The notes under the pieces: generated by a model | The model's database searches: none | What the model was told of the DNA's origin: nothing | The model's input: the letters and a program-made list of their open reading frames with translations, nothing else | Translations under genes and position numbers: made by a program | Part shown: positions 37,357 through 47,100 of the stretch, in pieces | Position numbering within the stretch: the first letter of the stretch is position 1 | How the letters are laid out: each line of letters starts with the position of its first letter | From: an uncultured Flammeovirgaceae bacterium | GTDB lineage: Bacteria; Bacteroidota; Bacteroidia; Cytophagales; Cyclobacteriaceae | Direction of reading: 5' to 3' | Assembly: GCA_937883755.1 (NCBI GenBank) | Contig: CAKZYA010000061.1 | Location: forward strand, 306,121-370,120 | Length of the DNA: 64,000 nt

Positions 37357-37372
37357 GTCGGGGCGGCAGGAT
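37357..37372 (-). other. tRNA-Pro-like 3' end remnant, candidate attachment site
   Basis: On the minus strand the 16 bases ATCCTGCCGCCCCGAC match what I know as the end of bacterial tRNA-Pro genes: the 3' half of the T-stem (CCTGC), the 3' acceptor strand (CGCCCCG) and an A discriminator position. No tRNA body follows upstream, where pairing to the T-stem fails. A terminator lies just downstream. Such short tRNA 3' ends are left when integrative elements recombine into tRNA genes. No integrase remnant was seen. Confidence 0.35.
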
Positions 37373-37430
37373 GATAATCTGTCTTATAACCTTCTGTATT
37401 TCAATATCTTATGAGAGCTATTTTTGTCAA

Positions 37431-37530
37431 TTCACCGAATAGTTCACCTTATCAATAGCAACAAATCGAACTAATCGGTATGAGCGAAAGAACACGTGTT
37501 AAAAATACAGAATGGTCTGGTTTGATGCAA
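37431..37530 (+). repeat. Degenerate dispersed repeat, second-half copy
   Basis: TTCACCGAATAGTTCACCTT followed by AATAGCAACAAATCGAACTA matches the second half of the 8588 copy at roughly 78% of positions by eye. Together with 37211-37258 it reconstitutes the full repeat, with the 13-bp core present in both pieces and about 180 bp between them. Confidence 0.5.
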
Positions 37531-37723
37531 AATGAAGGTCTATAATTTATCCCATGAATTAGACTCGGATATATTACCTAATCAATAGTTACGCTTCCGA
37601 AGCTTCTTAAGGTTTTAGTTCTTTGGTAGAGTAGGAGAATTGATAAGTGGCTGATCTTAGTGCAACATGTACTCCTGCTTCGGTTTTCAACAACGTGTTT
37701 AGCAATTCCGATTTCAGAGATCC
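37531..37723. other. Intergenic DNA, possible gene remnant
   Basis: On the minus strand a short frame (ELLNTLLKTEAGVHVALR, continuing SATYQFSYSTKELKP to a stop) looks coding-like but has no start or recognisable family. No gene is supported. Confidence 0.25.
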
Positions 37724-37780
37724 TTTATTAATCGAATTAAAACCACAGTCCTAGATGGTAGTTTTAATTCGATTAATAAA
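37724..37780. repeat. Perfect 20-bp inverted repeat
   Basis: TTTATTAATCGAATTAAAAC at 37724-37743 is the exact reverse complement of 37761-37780, with a 17-nt spacer. In RNA this is a strong hairpin without a T-tract. It lies 58 bp upstream of the paired ACATAYGT boxes and about 200 bp before the enolase-family gene, so it may be an operator, a barrier to read-through from the decayed region, or an element end. Confidence 0.7.
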
Positions 37781-37837
37781 TCTGTGGATAGTCTAAGGGT
37801 TTTCCTACTGAACTCTAACTCAACATCACTTGAAAAA

Positions 37838-37866
37838 ACATATGTGTTACATTCATGAACATACGT
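37838..37866 (+). promoter_or_regulatory. Candidate HTCS operator, site 1
   Basis: ACATATGT at 37838-37845 and ACATACGT at 37859-37866, start-to-start 21 bp. Both are preceded by AA (AAACATATGT, GAACATACGT). It ends 115 bp before the ATG of the enolase-family gene that opens the second PUL. The same pair with the same phase occurs at 51583 and 57605. A 21-bp period equals two helical turns, as expected for a dimeric AraC-type response domain on direct repeats. Confidence 0.55.
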
Positions 37867-37981
37867 TATGTATGGTCACCTCAAATGTTTGCAAATTACT
37901 GATACTTAGTGATAAAAGCAGGAACTCTTGGGCTGAACCTAGTTTGGATACATAGTATGCTCAGCCTCAGCTCTATTGAAT

Positions 37982-39232
37982 ATGGCTAGATCATCAACGA
38001 AAGGCAAAGGTATATCTCGCCGCTCAGCAATACAATCCGTGTTAGGAGTTGCTAGCGTTGGGATGATGGTGCTACCCCAATCCTCATATGCTGCCAGTGT
38101 TCCGCCACTGTCCAATCGTGAACCGGTCAAAATTACCCGACTGGAAACCTTTCTGGTGAAGCCCCGCTGGATCTTCTTAAAGGTTCATACCGATGCCGGT
38201 GTGGTAGGCTTAGGCGAACCCTTGTTGGAAGGTAGAGCACTCACTATTCAAACGGCTATCAAAGAACTAGAGCCTTACCTGATTGGCAAGGACCCTCGGC
38301 AGGTAGTACATCATTGGCAGGCCATTTACCGTCACGCGTTCTACCGAGGTGGCCCCATTCTTACTAGTGCTCTGAGTGGTATTGATCAGGCGTTGTGGGA
38401 TATTAAAGGCAAACTCTTAGGTGTTCCGGTGCACGAGCTACTCGGTGGGCCTACCCGTGACCGGGTTACGGTTTACGGACGGGCTAGCAATGCTGAACAG
38501 ATGAAGCAGCGAATTAGCGAAGGGTACAATACTATCAAGACCGGAGTGGCCATGGAAAACCCCGCTCGGGCAGTAGAAACCCCTAAATTTATTGATTATG
38601 CCGTGAATAACTTTGCCTCATTGCGGGAAGCTGCAGGGCCTGAGATCAACATCGGTATTGACTTTCACGGAAAGATATCGCCCCAAACTGCCAAGGTACT
38701 CATCAAGGCACTAGAACCCTATCAGCCGATGTTTATTGAAGAGCCGGTACAGTGCCAGAATGTGGATGTGATGGCGGAGATTGCGCAGAGCACACACCTT
38801 CCAATTGCTACCGGAGAGCGAATTTTTACCAAATGGGGTTTTAGAGAGATACTGGAAAAGGGGGCTGCCAGTATTCTGCAACCCGACCTTTGCCATGCGG
38901 GAGGCATTACCGAGGGACGATTGATTGCTGGAATGGCAGAAGCCTACTACGCGGTTATCGCACCACATAACCCGATGGGCCCCATCTCGTTAGCCTGTGG
39001 CTTACAGTTAGCAGCTAGTATTCCGAATTTCTTAGTCCAAGAGCAGGTCTCCCTAGGAGCAGGTTACTTGAAAACTCCTTTCAAGCTACAGGAAGATGGC
39101 ACTGTGATGGTGCCTACCGGACCCGGTCTGGGTATTGAATTAGATGAAGATCAGCTAGCCGATAAAATTGGCCACGACTGGAAAAATCCGGAAACCTACG
39201 ATCCTCGCGATGGCTCAGTGGTCGACTGGTAA
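37982..39232 (+). CDS. Exported enolase-superfamily dehydratase/cycloisomerase (galactonate dehydratase-like)
   Basis: About 416 residues; ATG at 37982, TTG at 37976 also possible. The start contains 'GISRRSAIQSVLGVASVGMM', a twin-arginine signal. The body is a mandelate racemase/muconate-lactonizing-type enolase-superfamily enzyme: N-terminal capping domain, 'HAFYRGGPILTSALSGIDQA', metal ligands in GIDFHGK, FIEEP and ATGERIF, catalytic His in 'YYAVIAPHNPMGPISLA'. These HNPMGP and DFHG motifs are those of D-galactonate dehydratase-like members. In the agar/carrageenan context, anhydrogalactonate cycloisomerases come from the same superfamily, so that reaction is an alternative. Periplasmic export by Tat is unusual for the family's sugar-acid enzymes. 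First gene of the second PUL. Confidence 0.85.
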   Translation: MARSSTKGKGISRRSAIQSVLGVASVGMMVLPQSSYAASVPPLSNREPVKITRLETFLVKPRWIFLKVHTDAGVVGLGEPLLEGRALTIQTAIKELEPYLIGKDPRQVVHHWQAIYRHAFYRGGPILTSALSGIDQALWDIKGKLLGVPVHELLGGPTRDRVTVYGRASNAEQMKQRISEGYNTIKTGVAMENPARAVETPKFIDYAVNNFASLREAAGPEINIGIDFHGKISPQTAKVLIKALEPYQPMFIEEPVQCQNVDVMAEIAQSTHLPIATGERIFTKWGFREILEKGAASILQPDLCHAGGITEGRLIAGMAEAYYAVIAPHNPMGPISLACGLQLAASIPNFLVQEQVSLGAGYLKTPFKLQEDGTVMVPTGPGLGIELDEDQLADKIGHDWKNPETYDPRDGSVVDW

Positions 39233-39309
39233 TGAGTATTTGAAATAAAAATACCCATTGAAAATCTCTACAAAAGCCAAAGAATAAATTACAATTAAAC
39301 CTAACAGTT

Positions 39310-42300
39310 ATGAAAAAACGGATTTACTCATTTATGAGAAAAGGCTGTATCTCAGGGCTACTACTGGCACTACTGAGTATGCAACTTTCTTATGCCCAGC
39401 AGACTATTACCGGACAAATTACTGATGATACCGGGGAGGGTATTCCCGGAGCCAACGTGCTGATTCAAGGAACATCCAATGGAACAGTAGCTGATGTAGA
39501 TGGTAATTATCGAATTTCTGCTTCTCCTACTGATGCCCTAGTATTCTCGTTTGTAGGCTATGTTACCCAGACCGTTGAAGTTGGCAATCAAACCTTGATA
39601 AATGTGGCTATGAACCCCGACATTCAGAGCTTGGAAGAGGTGGTCGTAGTTGGATACGGAACTAGAAAGAAGTCAGATTTAACCGGAGCAGTGGCTCGGG
39701 TATCACCTGAAACCTACGAAAATCAGCCCATTGCTCGGGTTGAAGAAGCTTTACAAGGTCGGGCGTCAGGAGTAACAGTAGCTCGAGCCAACGGAGCACC
39801 GGGTGCCGCAGTGAAGGTGCGTATTCGCGGAGTTAATTCCATTACGGGTAATAACGATCCATTGGTAGTAATTGACGGTATTCTGGGTGGCGACCTGAGT
39901 ACGCTCAACCCTAACGATATTCAGTCAATGGATATTCTGAAGGATGCATCAGCAACGGCTATTTACGGGGTGCGTGGCTCTAACGGAGTCATCATTATCA
40001 CCACTAAAAAAGGTTCGGGTGAAGGAAAAATCAATGTGGATTACTTTGCAGTCATTTCTGAAGTGCCTCGTCTATTGCCTACATTGGCTGAGTCCGTAGG
40101 TGATTTTGCCCGAATTGAAAATATCCGAAGAGTAAATACTGGGGGTAACCCCATTTTTAGCGATGCTGAGATTTCAGCCTTGGAAGCCGATGGAGGAACT
40201 AATTACCAGGATGAGATTCTGCAAACCGGACTAAGCCACAACTTAGCAGTATCAGCCAGTGGTTCCGAAGGAAAAATCAACTACTTTATATCCGGTAACT
40301 ATCGCGATGAAGAAGGTATTGTAATCAACACGGGTTATGAACAACTTTCTCTACGATCTAACATCGGTACAGAGATTGGCGAACGGGTTAGCATTAATCT
40401 TAATCTTTATGGAAGCCGAAGTAAGACCCAAAATAATTTTCAGACCTTCGGTAATGGGCAGGGTAGTTTGATGTATAAGGCGAATACCTGGGATCCAACT
40501 ACTCCAATTTTTGATGAAAATGGTGAATTTAATCTACGATCTACCCGAGGAATTGCTTCACTAAATGATAATCCGGTACGTACCCTAACGGAGAGTGATT
40601 TTCAAGATGTAAATGAACGGCTGAATACTGCACTCAACATTAACTATAAATTTTCTGATCATTTCTCCTACACTTTAGTAGCGGGTACTCAGTTTAACAA
40701 TATTACTCAGCAGCGGTACGCCGTAGAAGTAGGGGATGATTTCTTACCGCATACTTCTTTCTTTAATAATAAATTTAATACCCTTCAGTTGAGTAACATC
40801 TTAACCTGGGAGCAGGATTTTGGTATCCATAACATTAAGGTAACAGGTGTGCAGGAATTTCAGAATAATACTTTCCAAAGAAATGCCTATAACTCAAATG
40901 ATCTAAGCCTGCCTAAAGGGTTCTATTTTGCAGAATTGGCACCCAACGCAGGTCAGACGATAAGTAATGACTTCAATGAACGAAGATTATCTTCCTACAT
41001 GCTTCGGGCAGAGTATGTCCTTAACAATAACTTATTGGTTACTGCTACCGGGCGTTACGATGGTTCTTCAGTGTTCCGTCCGGGTAATAAGTGGGGTTTC
41101 TTTCCTTCATTAGCGGTGGCGTATAGTTTAGATGATTGGGTTACCAACTTACCCGGTTTTACTAGCCTAAAGATCCGAGCTGGATGGGGACAAGTGGGTA
41201 ACCAGGCAGTAGATCCATTCTCTACGTTTGCTACACTGAGGTTTAATAATTACGCTTTCGATGGCTCTTCTGCTTCAGCGGGTACAGTACTCAATAGCTT
41301 TGAAAATCAGGATCTGACCTGGGAAACTACCAGTCAGGTAAACATTGGTATTGACGTTGGCTTTCTGGAAGGGCGAGGAAATTTGAGTTTGGATGGCTAC
41401 CAAAAGACTACTACTGACCTTTTGTTGAATGTTCCAGTACTAGAGGTAAACGGCGGCGGAACTATCACTCAGAATGTAGGAGAAGTTGAGAATTTCGGAA
41501 TAGATCTGGGTCTTGACTACATTGTTATTGAGCAGGAAAAACTGGATTGGACTTCTAACTTCACACTGTCTTTTCTACAAAATGAGGTAACTAACTTATT
41601 TGGTGAGGAAGAGGTGATTAATGGGTTATTCACTGCGCCGGGTGGGCAAGCGAGAGTGCTCAATATTATTGAAGAAGGCGAACCATTGGGTCAATTTAAT
41701 GGAGCTACTTTCTTGGGAACCTGGAAATTATCAGAAGCAGCAGAAGCGGCTAATTTTGGCCGACAACCTGGTGATGCTAAGTACTTACGCGATGAGGATG
41801 GGGAGATCGTTTTCGGAGCGATTGGTAATGGTACACCTACTTTATTATGGGGCTTTAATAATACTGTGAATTTCGGAAACTGGGATTTCAATGTGTTCCT
41901 CCAGGGCGTACACGGATTTGATGTATATAATATCATGCAAGCAGGTATTACCGGTGGTGCCGGTGACTCTCGTAGTTTCATGGCCTCAGATCAGGTAAAT
42001 CAGTGGACTCCCGAGAATGAAACCGACATCCCAGCCACCGTGCAGTTTTTCAATTCTTCCCGCTACATTGAAGACGGAGGTTTTATCCGGTTAAGTAATA
42101 TGACCTTAGGATATACTTTCAATAACCTAGGGGGTAAAGAAGGCTCTTCAGTGAAGGTATACGTAGGTGGTCAGAACCTATTCCTAATAACCGATTACTC
42201 AGGTTACGATCCTGAGCTTACCTCTCGTCGGGGTAACCAAGGTAACGAAGACGTGGCTTCTGGTATTAACGTGGGTGCTTATCCCAATCCCAGGACATAT

Positions 42301-42327
42301 ACTTTAGGGGTAAAGGTTAGATTTTAA
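39310..42327 (+). CDS. SusC/RagA TonB-dependent transporter
   Basis: 1005 residues with a signal peptide (SGLLLALLSMQLSYAQ). Order: carboxypeptidase-D-like domain at about 28-100 (GQITDDTGEGIPGANVLIQG); the SusC motif SLEEVVVVGYGTRKKSDLTG; plug with MDILKDASATAIYGVRGSNG; then the barrel ending 'YPNPRTYTLGVKVRF'. There is no STN domain, unlike the SusC at 27196, so regulation does not run through FecR. This fits HTCS control. It imports oligosaccharides with the SusD encoded 27 bp downstream. Confidence 0.95.
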   Translation: MKKRIYSFMRKGCISGLLLALLSMQLSYAQQTITGQITDDTGEGIPGANVLIQGTSNGTVADVDGNYRISASPTDALVFSFVGYVTQTVEVGNQTLINVAMNPDIQSLEEVVVVGYGTRKKSDLTGAVARVSPETYENQPIARVEEALQGRASGVTVARANGAPGAAVKVRIRGVNSITGNNDPLVVIDGILGGDLSTLNPNDIQSMDILKDASATAIYGVRGSNGVIIITTKKGSGEGKINVDYFAVISEVPRLLPTLAESVGDFARIENIRRVNTGGNPIFSDAEISALEADGGTNYQDEILQTGLSHNLAVSASGSEGKINYFISGNYRDEEGIVINTGYEQLSLRSNIGTEIGERVSINLNLYGSRSKTQNNFQTFGNGQGSLMYKANTWDPTTPIFDENGEFNLRSTRGIASLNDNPVRTLTESDFQDVNERLNTALNINYKFSDHFSYTLVAGTQFNNITQQRYAVEVGDDFLPHTSFFNNKFNTLQLSNILTWEQDFGIHNIKVTGVQEFQNNTFQRNAYNSNDLSLPKGFYFAELAPNAGQTISNDFNERRLSSYMLRAEYVLNNNLLVTATGRYDGSSVFRPGNKWGFFPSLAVAYSLDDWVTNLPGFTSLKIRAGWGQVGNQAVDPFSTFATLRFNNYAFDGSSASAGTVLNSFENQDLTWETTSQVNIGIDVGFLEGRGNLSLDGYQKTTTDLLLNVPVLEVNGGGTITQNVGEVENFGIDLGLDYIVIEQEKLDWTSNFTLSFLQNEVTNLFGEEEVINGLFTAPGGQARVLNIIEEGEPLGQFNGATFLGTWKLSEAAEAANFGRQPGDAKYLRDEDGEIVFGAIGNGTPTLLWGFNNTVNFGNWDFNVFLQGVHGFDVYNIMQAGITGGAGDSRSFMASDQVNQWTPENETDIPATVQFFNSSRYIEDGGFIRLSNMTLGYTFNNLGGKEGSSVKVYVGGQNLFLITDYSGYDPELTSRRGNQGNEDVASGINVGAYPNPRTYTLGVKVRF

Positions 42328-42354
42328 TACCCGAAAACATTTCAGAAAAATAAA

Positions 42355-43962
42355 ATGATTAAAAATATGAAAGCCATTTATTTCTATAGATTATTCAATG
42401 GACTTCTGGTGGCAGTTATGGCGATTGCTTTTCAGGGTTGTGAACTGGATGAAGATCCGGGTTCCTCCCAGTTGGCGGTTATTCCTTACGAAACGATAGC
42501 CGAACTCGAACTGGGGGTTAACGGAATATACGGTCAACTCCGGCAAGCTTCCTGGATGACCACCTTCTACGTAAACGGTTGGTCAGGTGATGATATGACT
42601 ACCCACCGCGCCAGTAATAAAGCAGATTTTAGAGAGTACGATCAACGGTTTATTACGCCCGAAAATTCCCGCTCGTTTAATAACTGGGGAGCTGTATACG
42701 AAATGGTTCGAGCAGCTAACACTGTGCTAGCGAACATTGAGGGAATACAACTTTCTGATCAAGCAGCCCAAGATCGGCTGATAGGTGAAACCCATTTCTT
42801 AAGAGGGCTTATGTTTTACCATCTGACACGTATTCATGGTGAGATTGCTCTGCCATTAAGCATAGTGCCTGATCCTGAGATTAGTCTTGCTTCTCAGATA
42901 CAAGTTTATGAGCAGATAGAAAGCGATATGCTCATGGCTGAAGCACTATTACCCGTGTCTTCTAATTTAGGAGCTTCTCGCCCTAACAAAGGCTCAGCTC
43001 GGGCTATACTAGCTCGTCTGTATCTGGATTGGGCTGGCTTTCCGGTAAAAGATAACTCTATGTACACCGAAGCTGCTTCTAGTGCCAAGCAAGTAATTGA
43101 TAATGCTGCTGGTCACGGATTTGGCTTGGTGGACGATATGGGAAGTTTGTACACATTAGAAGGAAGATTCAATACAGAATCATTGTTCACCATTGCCTAC
43201 TGTAATGATTGTGGTTTGGCAAACCGTAAGCACGGAAAGCTGGGGCTACCAGCAGACTACGGCGGATGGCAAGAAACTTTCGCCGAGATTCGTTTCTTTG
43301 AGGATTTTCCTGAAGGACCCCGGAAAGAAGCCACTTATCACGAGGCGGTGCCCGTAGATGCTAATGGGAACGCTACCAGCGACGTAGCAAACGCCACGAA
43401 TTTTGTACCCTGGACTGAATTCAAGGATCAGCAAAATCCTATTTTCCGGAAAATTGTGGGACCTTTTGAAGATAACACCTGGCCTGACTTTCAGAGCTCG
43501 CGTAATGATTACTATATGCGTTATGCCGAACTGCTATTAATTTATGCGGAAGCATCCGGTAGATCGGGCAACGTGACTGGCGATGGGTGGGAAGCACTCA
43601 ATCAAGTAAGAAGAAGAGCAGCAGGATTGCCACCTACCGTACCCGATGCTAGTGTAGATGTAACTAGTGGTGATATTGCCGAATTAGCTTTTGCTGAGAA
43701 GAAGTGGGAGCTAGCTGGAGAGTATCTACGCTGGTACGACCTGGTACGAATGGAGCGAGTGGAGGATGCCTTAGGAGGGGATGCTCGTGATCCGAGAGTT
43801 TCGATTGGAACAGTGTTCGATGAAAATGGCAATGCTACACCTGTTCCACTAACTGAGCCTTCTAATCCCATTCTCGGTTCGTTGGGGCCAGATAATTACT
43901 TTGCCCCCATTCCAGCGCAGGAAATAGAAAGAAACCCAAATCTGGGTAGACCAGCGAATTAA
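42355..43962 (+). CDS. SusD/RagB surface glycan-binding lipoprotein
   Basis: 535 residues with a lipoprotein signal (LLVAVMAIAFQGCELDEDPG). The SusD fold shows in 'YETIAELELGVNGIYGQLRQ', 'GETHFLRGLMFYHLTRIHGE', 'LARLYLDWAGFPVK', YYMRYAELLLIYAEASGRSG, 'EKKWELAGEYLRWYDLVRME' and the end 'NYFAPIPAQEIERNPNLGRP'. It serves as the outer lid of the SusC transporter encoded directly upstream. ATG at 42367 is an alternative start. A strong hairpin follows the stop by about 30 bp. Confidence 0.94.
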   Translation: MIKNMKAIYFYRLFNGLLVAVMAIAFQGCELDEDPGSSQLAVIPYETIAELELGVNGIYGQLRQASWMTTFYVNGWSGDDMTTHRASNKADFREYDQRFITPENSRSFNNWGAVYEMVRAANTVLANIEGIQLSDQAAQDRLIGETHFLRGLMFYHLTRIHGEIALPLSIVPDPEISLASQIQVYEQIESDMLMAEALLPVSSNLGASRPNKGSARAILARLYLDWAGFPVKDNSMYTEAASSAKQVIDNAAGHGFGLVDDMGSLYTLEGRFNTESLFTIAYCNDCGLANRKHGKLGLPADYGGWQETFAEIRFFEDFPEGPRKEATYHEAVPVDANGNATSDVANATNFVPWTEFKDQQNPIFRKIVGPFEDNTWPDFQSSRNDYYMRYAELLLIYAEASGRSGNVTGDGWEALNQVRRRAAGLPPTVPDASVDVTSGDIAELAFAEKKWELAGEYLRWYDLVRMERVEDALGGDARDPRVSIGTVFDENGNATPVPLTEPSNPILGSLGPDNYFAPIPAQEIERNPNLGRPAN

Positions 43963-43991
43963 ATTCTCATAAGCAGACGAATAGTTGAGTT

Positions 43992-44022
43992 TAACGGTAG
44001 AATTTTCAATATTCTACCGTTA
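43992..44022. terminator. Hairpin after susD, candidate terminator/attenuator
   Basis: TAACGGTAGAAT at 43992-44003 pairs perfectly with ATTCTACCGTTA at 44011-44022 around a 7-nt loop. The plus strand shows no long T-run afterwards, so it may act as an mRNA-end stabiliser or partial terminator between susD and the FG-GAP gene rather than a full stop. Confidence 0.5.
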
Positions 44023-44125
44023 TCTATTGTAAGACAATTTGCTTTTACGAAGTGAAATTTCGTTCATATAAGTATACGTTATATTCAATATTGCCAAGTC
44101 AGCAAACGTATCACTTTCACTACAC

Positions 44126-47100
44126 ATGACCCAGTATTCAGTTACCATTCCTTCAGTACATTTCTGGACAGCTACTACCTTTTTACTGTCTGTACTTACC
44201 TTTTCTTGTTCTTCTTCCAATGAGACTACCTCCTCTGAGAATATCGTCAGACAAGCCAAATTATTTACCCAAGTCCCTTCTGATAAATCGGGAATTCATT
44301 TTGTGAATACCTTGGAAGAAACACTGGAGTCTAACTACTACCAGTACATGTATACTTACATCGGTGGTGGCGTCGCTGCCGGAGATGTGAACAACGATGG
44401 TTGGGTGGATCTGTTTTTTACTGCTAATTCCTCCGACAATAAACTATATCTGAATAGGGGAGAGGACGCTGAGTTTAGCTTTGAAGATGTAACCGATCAG
44501 GCTGAGATTGAACAAAAGGGTGGTTTCACTACCGGATTAACCATGGTTGATGTAAATAGTGATGGATTTCTGGATATCTATGTCTCGCGGGGCGGGTGGA
44601 AAGATGAAGATGGCAAATTTGCCAATTTGCTTTACATCAATAATGGAGCCGAGGCTGGAGAAATACCAACTTTTACCGAGCAAGCTGAAGAATATGGTCT
44701 TGCCGATGCTAACCGTACTATTCAAGCCACATTTTTTGATTATGACCGAGATAATGACCTGGATGTTTATGTATCTAACACGCCAGATATTACCAGTCGT
44801 ACTCAAGTACTGGATTTAGAAAAAATTCAACAAGACCCCGAAACTTTAAAGTTAAAAGGAAGTGACCGACTGTACCAAAACGATGGCTCAGGGCACTTTA
44901 CGGATGTATCGGATCAAGCTGGTTTGCAGTACGATATTGGCTTCGGGCTAAACCCTCAGGTTGGCGAGTTGAACAACGACGGCTGGCTGGATGTATACGT
45001 TTGCAATGACTTTAATGTGCCTGACCTAGCGTATATAAACAATCAGGACGGTACATTTACAGAAAGCCGGGATGAGCTATTCAAGCATATGTCATTCAAC
45101 AGTATGGGCAGCGATATAGCTGATATTAATAACGATGGCTTTCCTGATTTAATGACGCTGGATATGAATCCCGAAGATTACATTCGGTCTAAAACTACCA
45201 TGGCAATGACTTCTGTCGACCAGTTTGAACTGATGGTAGAAAAGGGCTATCACTATCAGTATATGCATAACATGCTGCAACTCAACAATGGTAATGGGAC
45301 ATTTAGTGAGATTGCTCAGATGGCTGGTATCGGAAATACTGACTGGAGCTGGTCATTACTATCGGCTGACTTTGATTTGGATGGTTACAATGATGTGTAC
45401 GTCACTAACGGAGTTTATCGGGATGTAATTGACCGGGACAAGAACAACGAGATTTTACAAATTCTTAGAATGAACCAGCGAAAACCTACTGATAAGGATT
45501 TTCTAAAATTCTCTAAAATGCTGCCTCAGCAAAAGCTGAATAATTACTTTTTCAAAAATAATGGCGACTTCACTTTTAATGATGCCTCGTACGATTGGAC
45601 TGACTCGCTACTTACTTTCTCTAACGGGGCAGTCTACGCTGATCTGGATAATGATGGTGATTTAGACGTAGTGGTCAATAATATCAATGATGAAGCTACG
45701 GTTTTTCGAAATAATGCTGCTGAGCAGCAGTCAGGAAGTTATCTAAAGCTAGAGTTTACTGGGCCAGAAACAAATCCATTCGGAGTAGGTACATTGGCAA
45801 AATTGCAACTGACTGATGGCTCAACCCTTTCTCGTCGGCTGATTAACACTCGAGGCTTTCTTTCGTCAGTATCTAACACGCTGCACTTCGGGTTAGCTGA
45901 GGAACAAACCATTGAAAAACTAGAAATTATCTGGCCGGACGGAAAACAGCAGGAGATCACTCAGGTTGCGCTGAATAATATTTTAGAGGTTGATTATCAG
46001 GATGCTCAAGAAGCAGAAGATGCACCGGAAAGTGAGAATACTTTATTTACGCAACTAGCTTCTGATTATCAGCATTTCGACCCTTACTTTAACGATTACC
46101 AGCTTCAGGTTTTGTTGCCTCATAAACTATCGCAAACTGGGCCAGCCGTAGCCAAAGCTGACGTAAATGGCGATGGTTTAGAAGATGTGTACCTGGGTGG
46201 TGGGCATACTCAAGTCGGACAACTTTTGTTAGGTGAAAAATCTGGCGAATTGCAGGTAGTAACTATTCCCGCGTTTGAGCAGGATAAGCAATACGAAGAT
46301 CAGGGCACTTGCTTCTTTGACGCTGATGGCGATGGTGACCAGGACTTGTACGTGGTCAGTGGTAGCTACGAATTTTTTCGCAACCAACGAATGCACCAAG
46401 ATCGCTTATACTTGAATAACGGAAGTGGTCAATTTACTAAAGCTACGGGATCACTACCGGAATTTGCTTCTTCTGGTTCGGTAGTAGTAGCTAGTGATTA
46501 TGACCAGGATGGCGATGAGGATTTGTTTGTAGGAGGGCGGGTCGTTCCGGGGCAATATCCCACTCCGCCTACCAGCTATTTACTGATAAATACGCAAGGC
46601 AATTTTGAGATTGCCACTTCGGAGTTTGCACCTGAGTTAGAAAAAGTGGGCATGGTGACCGATGCCAACTGGGCTGATATAAATGGTGACGGAAAAGTAG
46701 ATTTAGTTGTTACCGGGGAGTGGATGGGGGTTGAGGTTTTTATTAACGATGGTAAGAATCTAGTGAGAAGTGATGCGTATCCTACACTATCCAACGCCGT
46801 AGGCTGGTGGAATCGATTACTAGTGGAAGATATTGACAGCGATGGTGACCTAGATATTGTAGCTGGAAATCTAGGACTAAACTATAAATTCCATGCTTCG
46901 GAAGAAAAGCCATTTCAAATCTACACCAGCGATTTCGATTTTAATGGGGTAGAAGATGTAGTGCTGGCCAAAGAGTATGATGGTAAAGAAGTACCCGTTC
47001 GAGGAAAAACCTGCATGACGCAACAGATGCCTCACTTAGCCCAGAAAATCCCAACCTATACTGATTTCGCTAGTCGTGATCTGGAAGGTATTGTAGGAAA

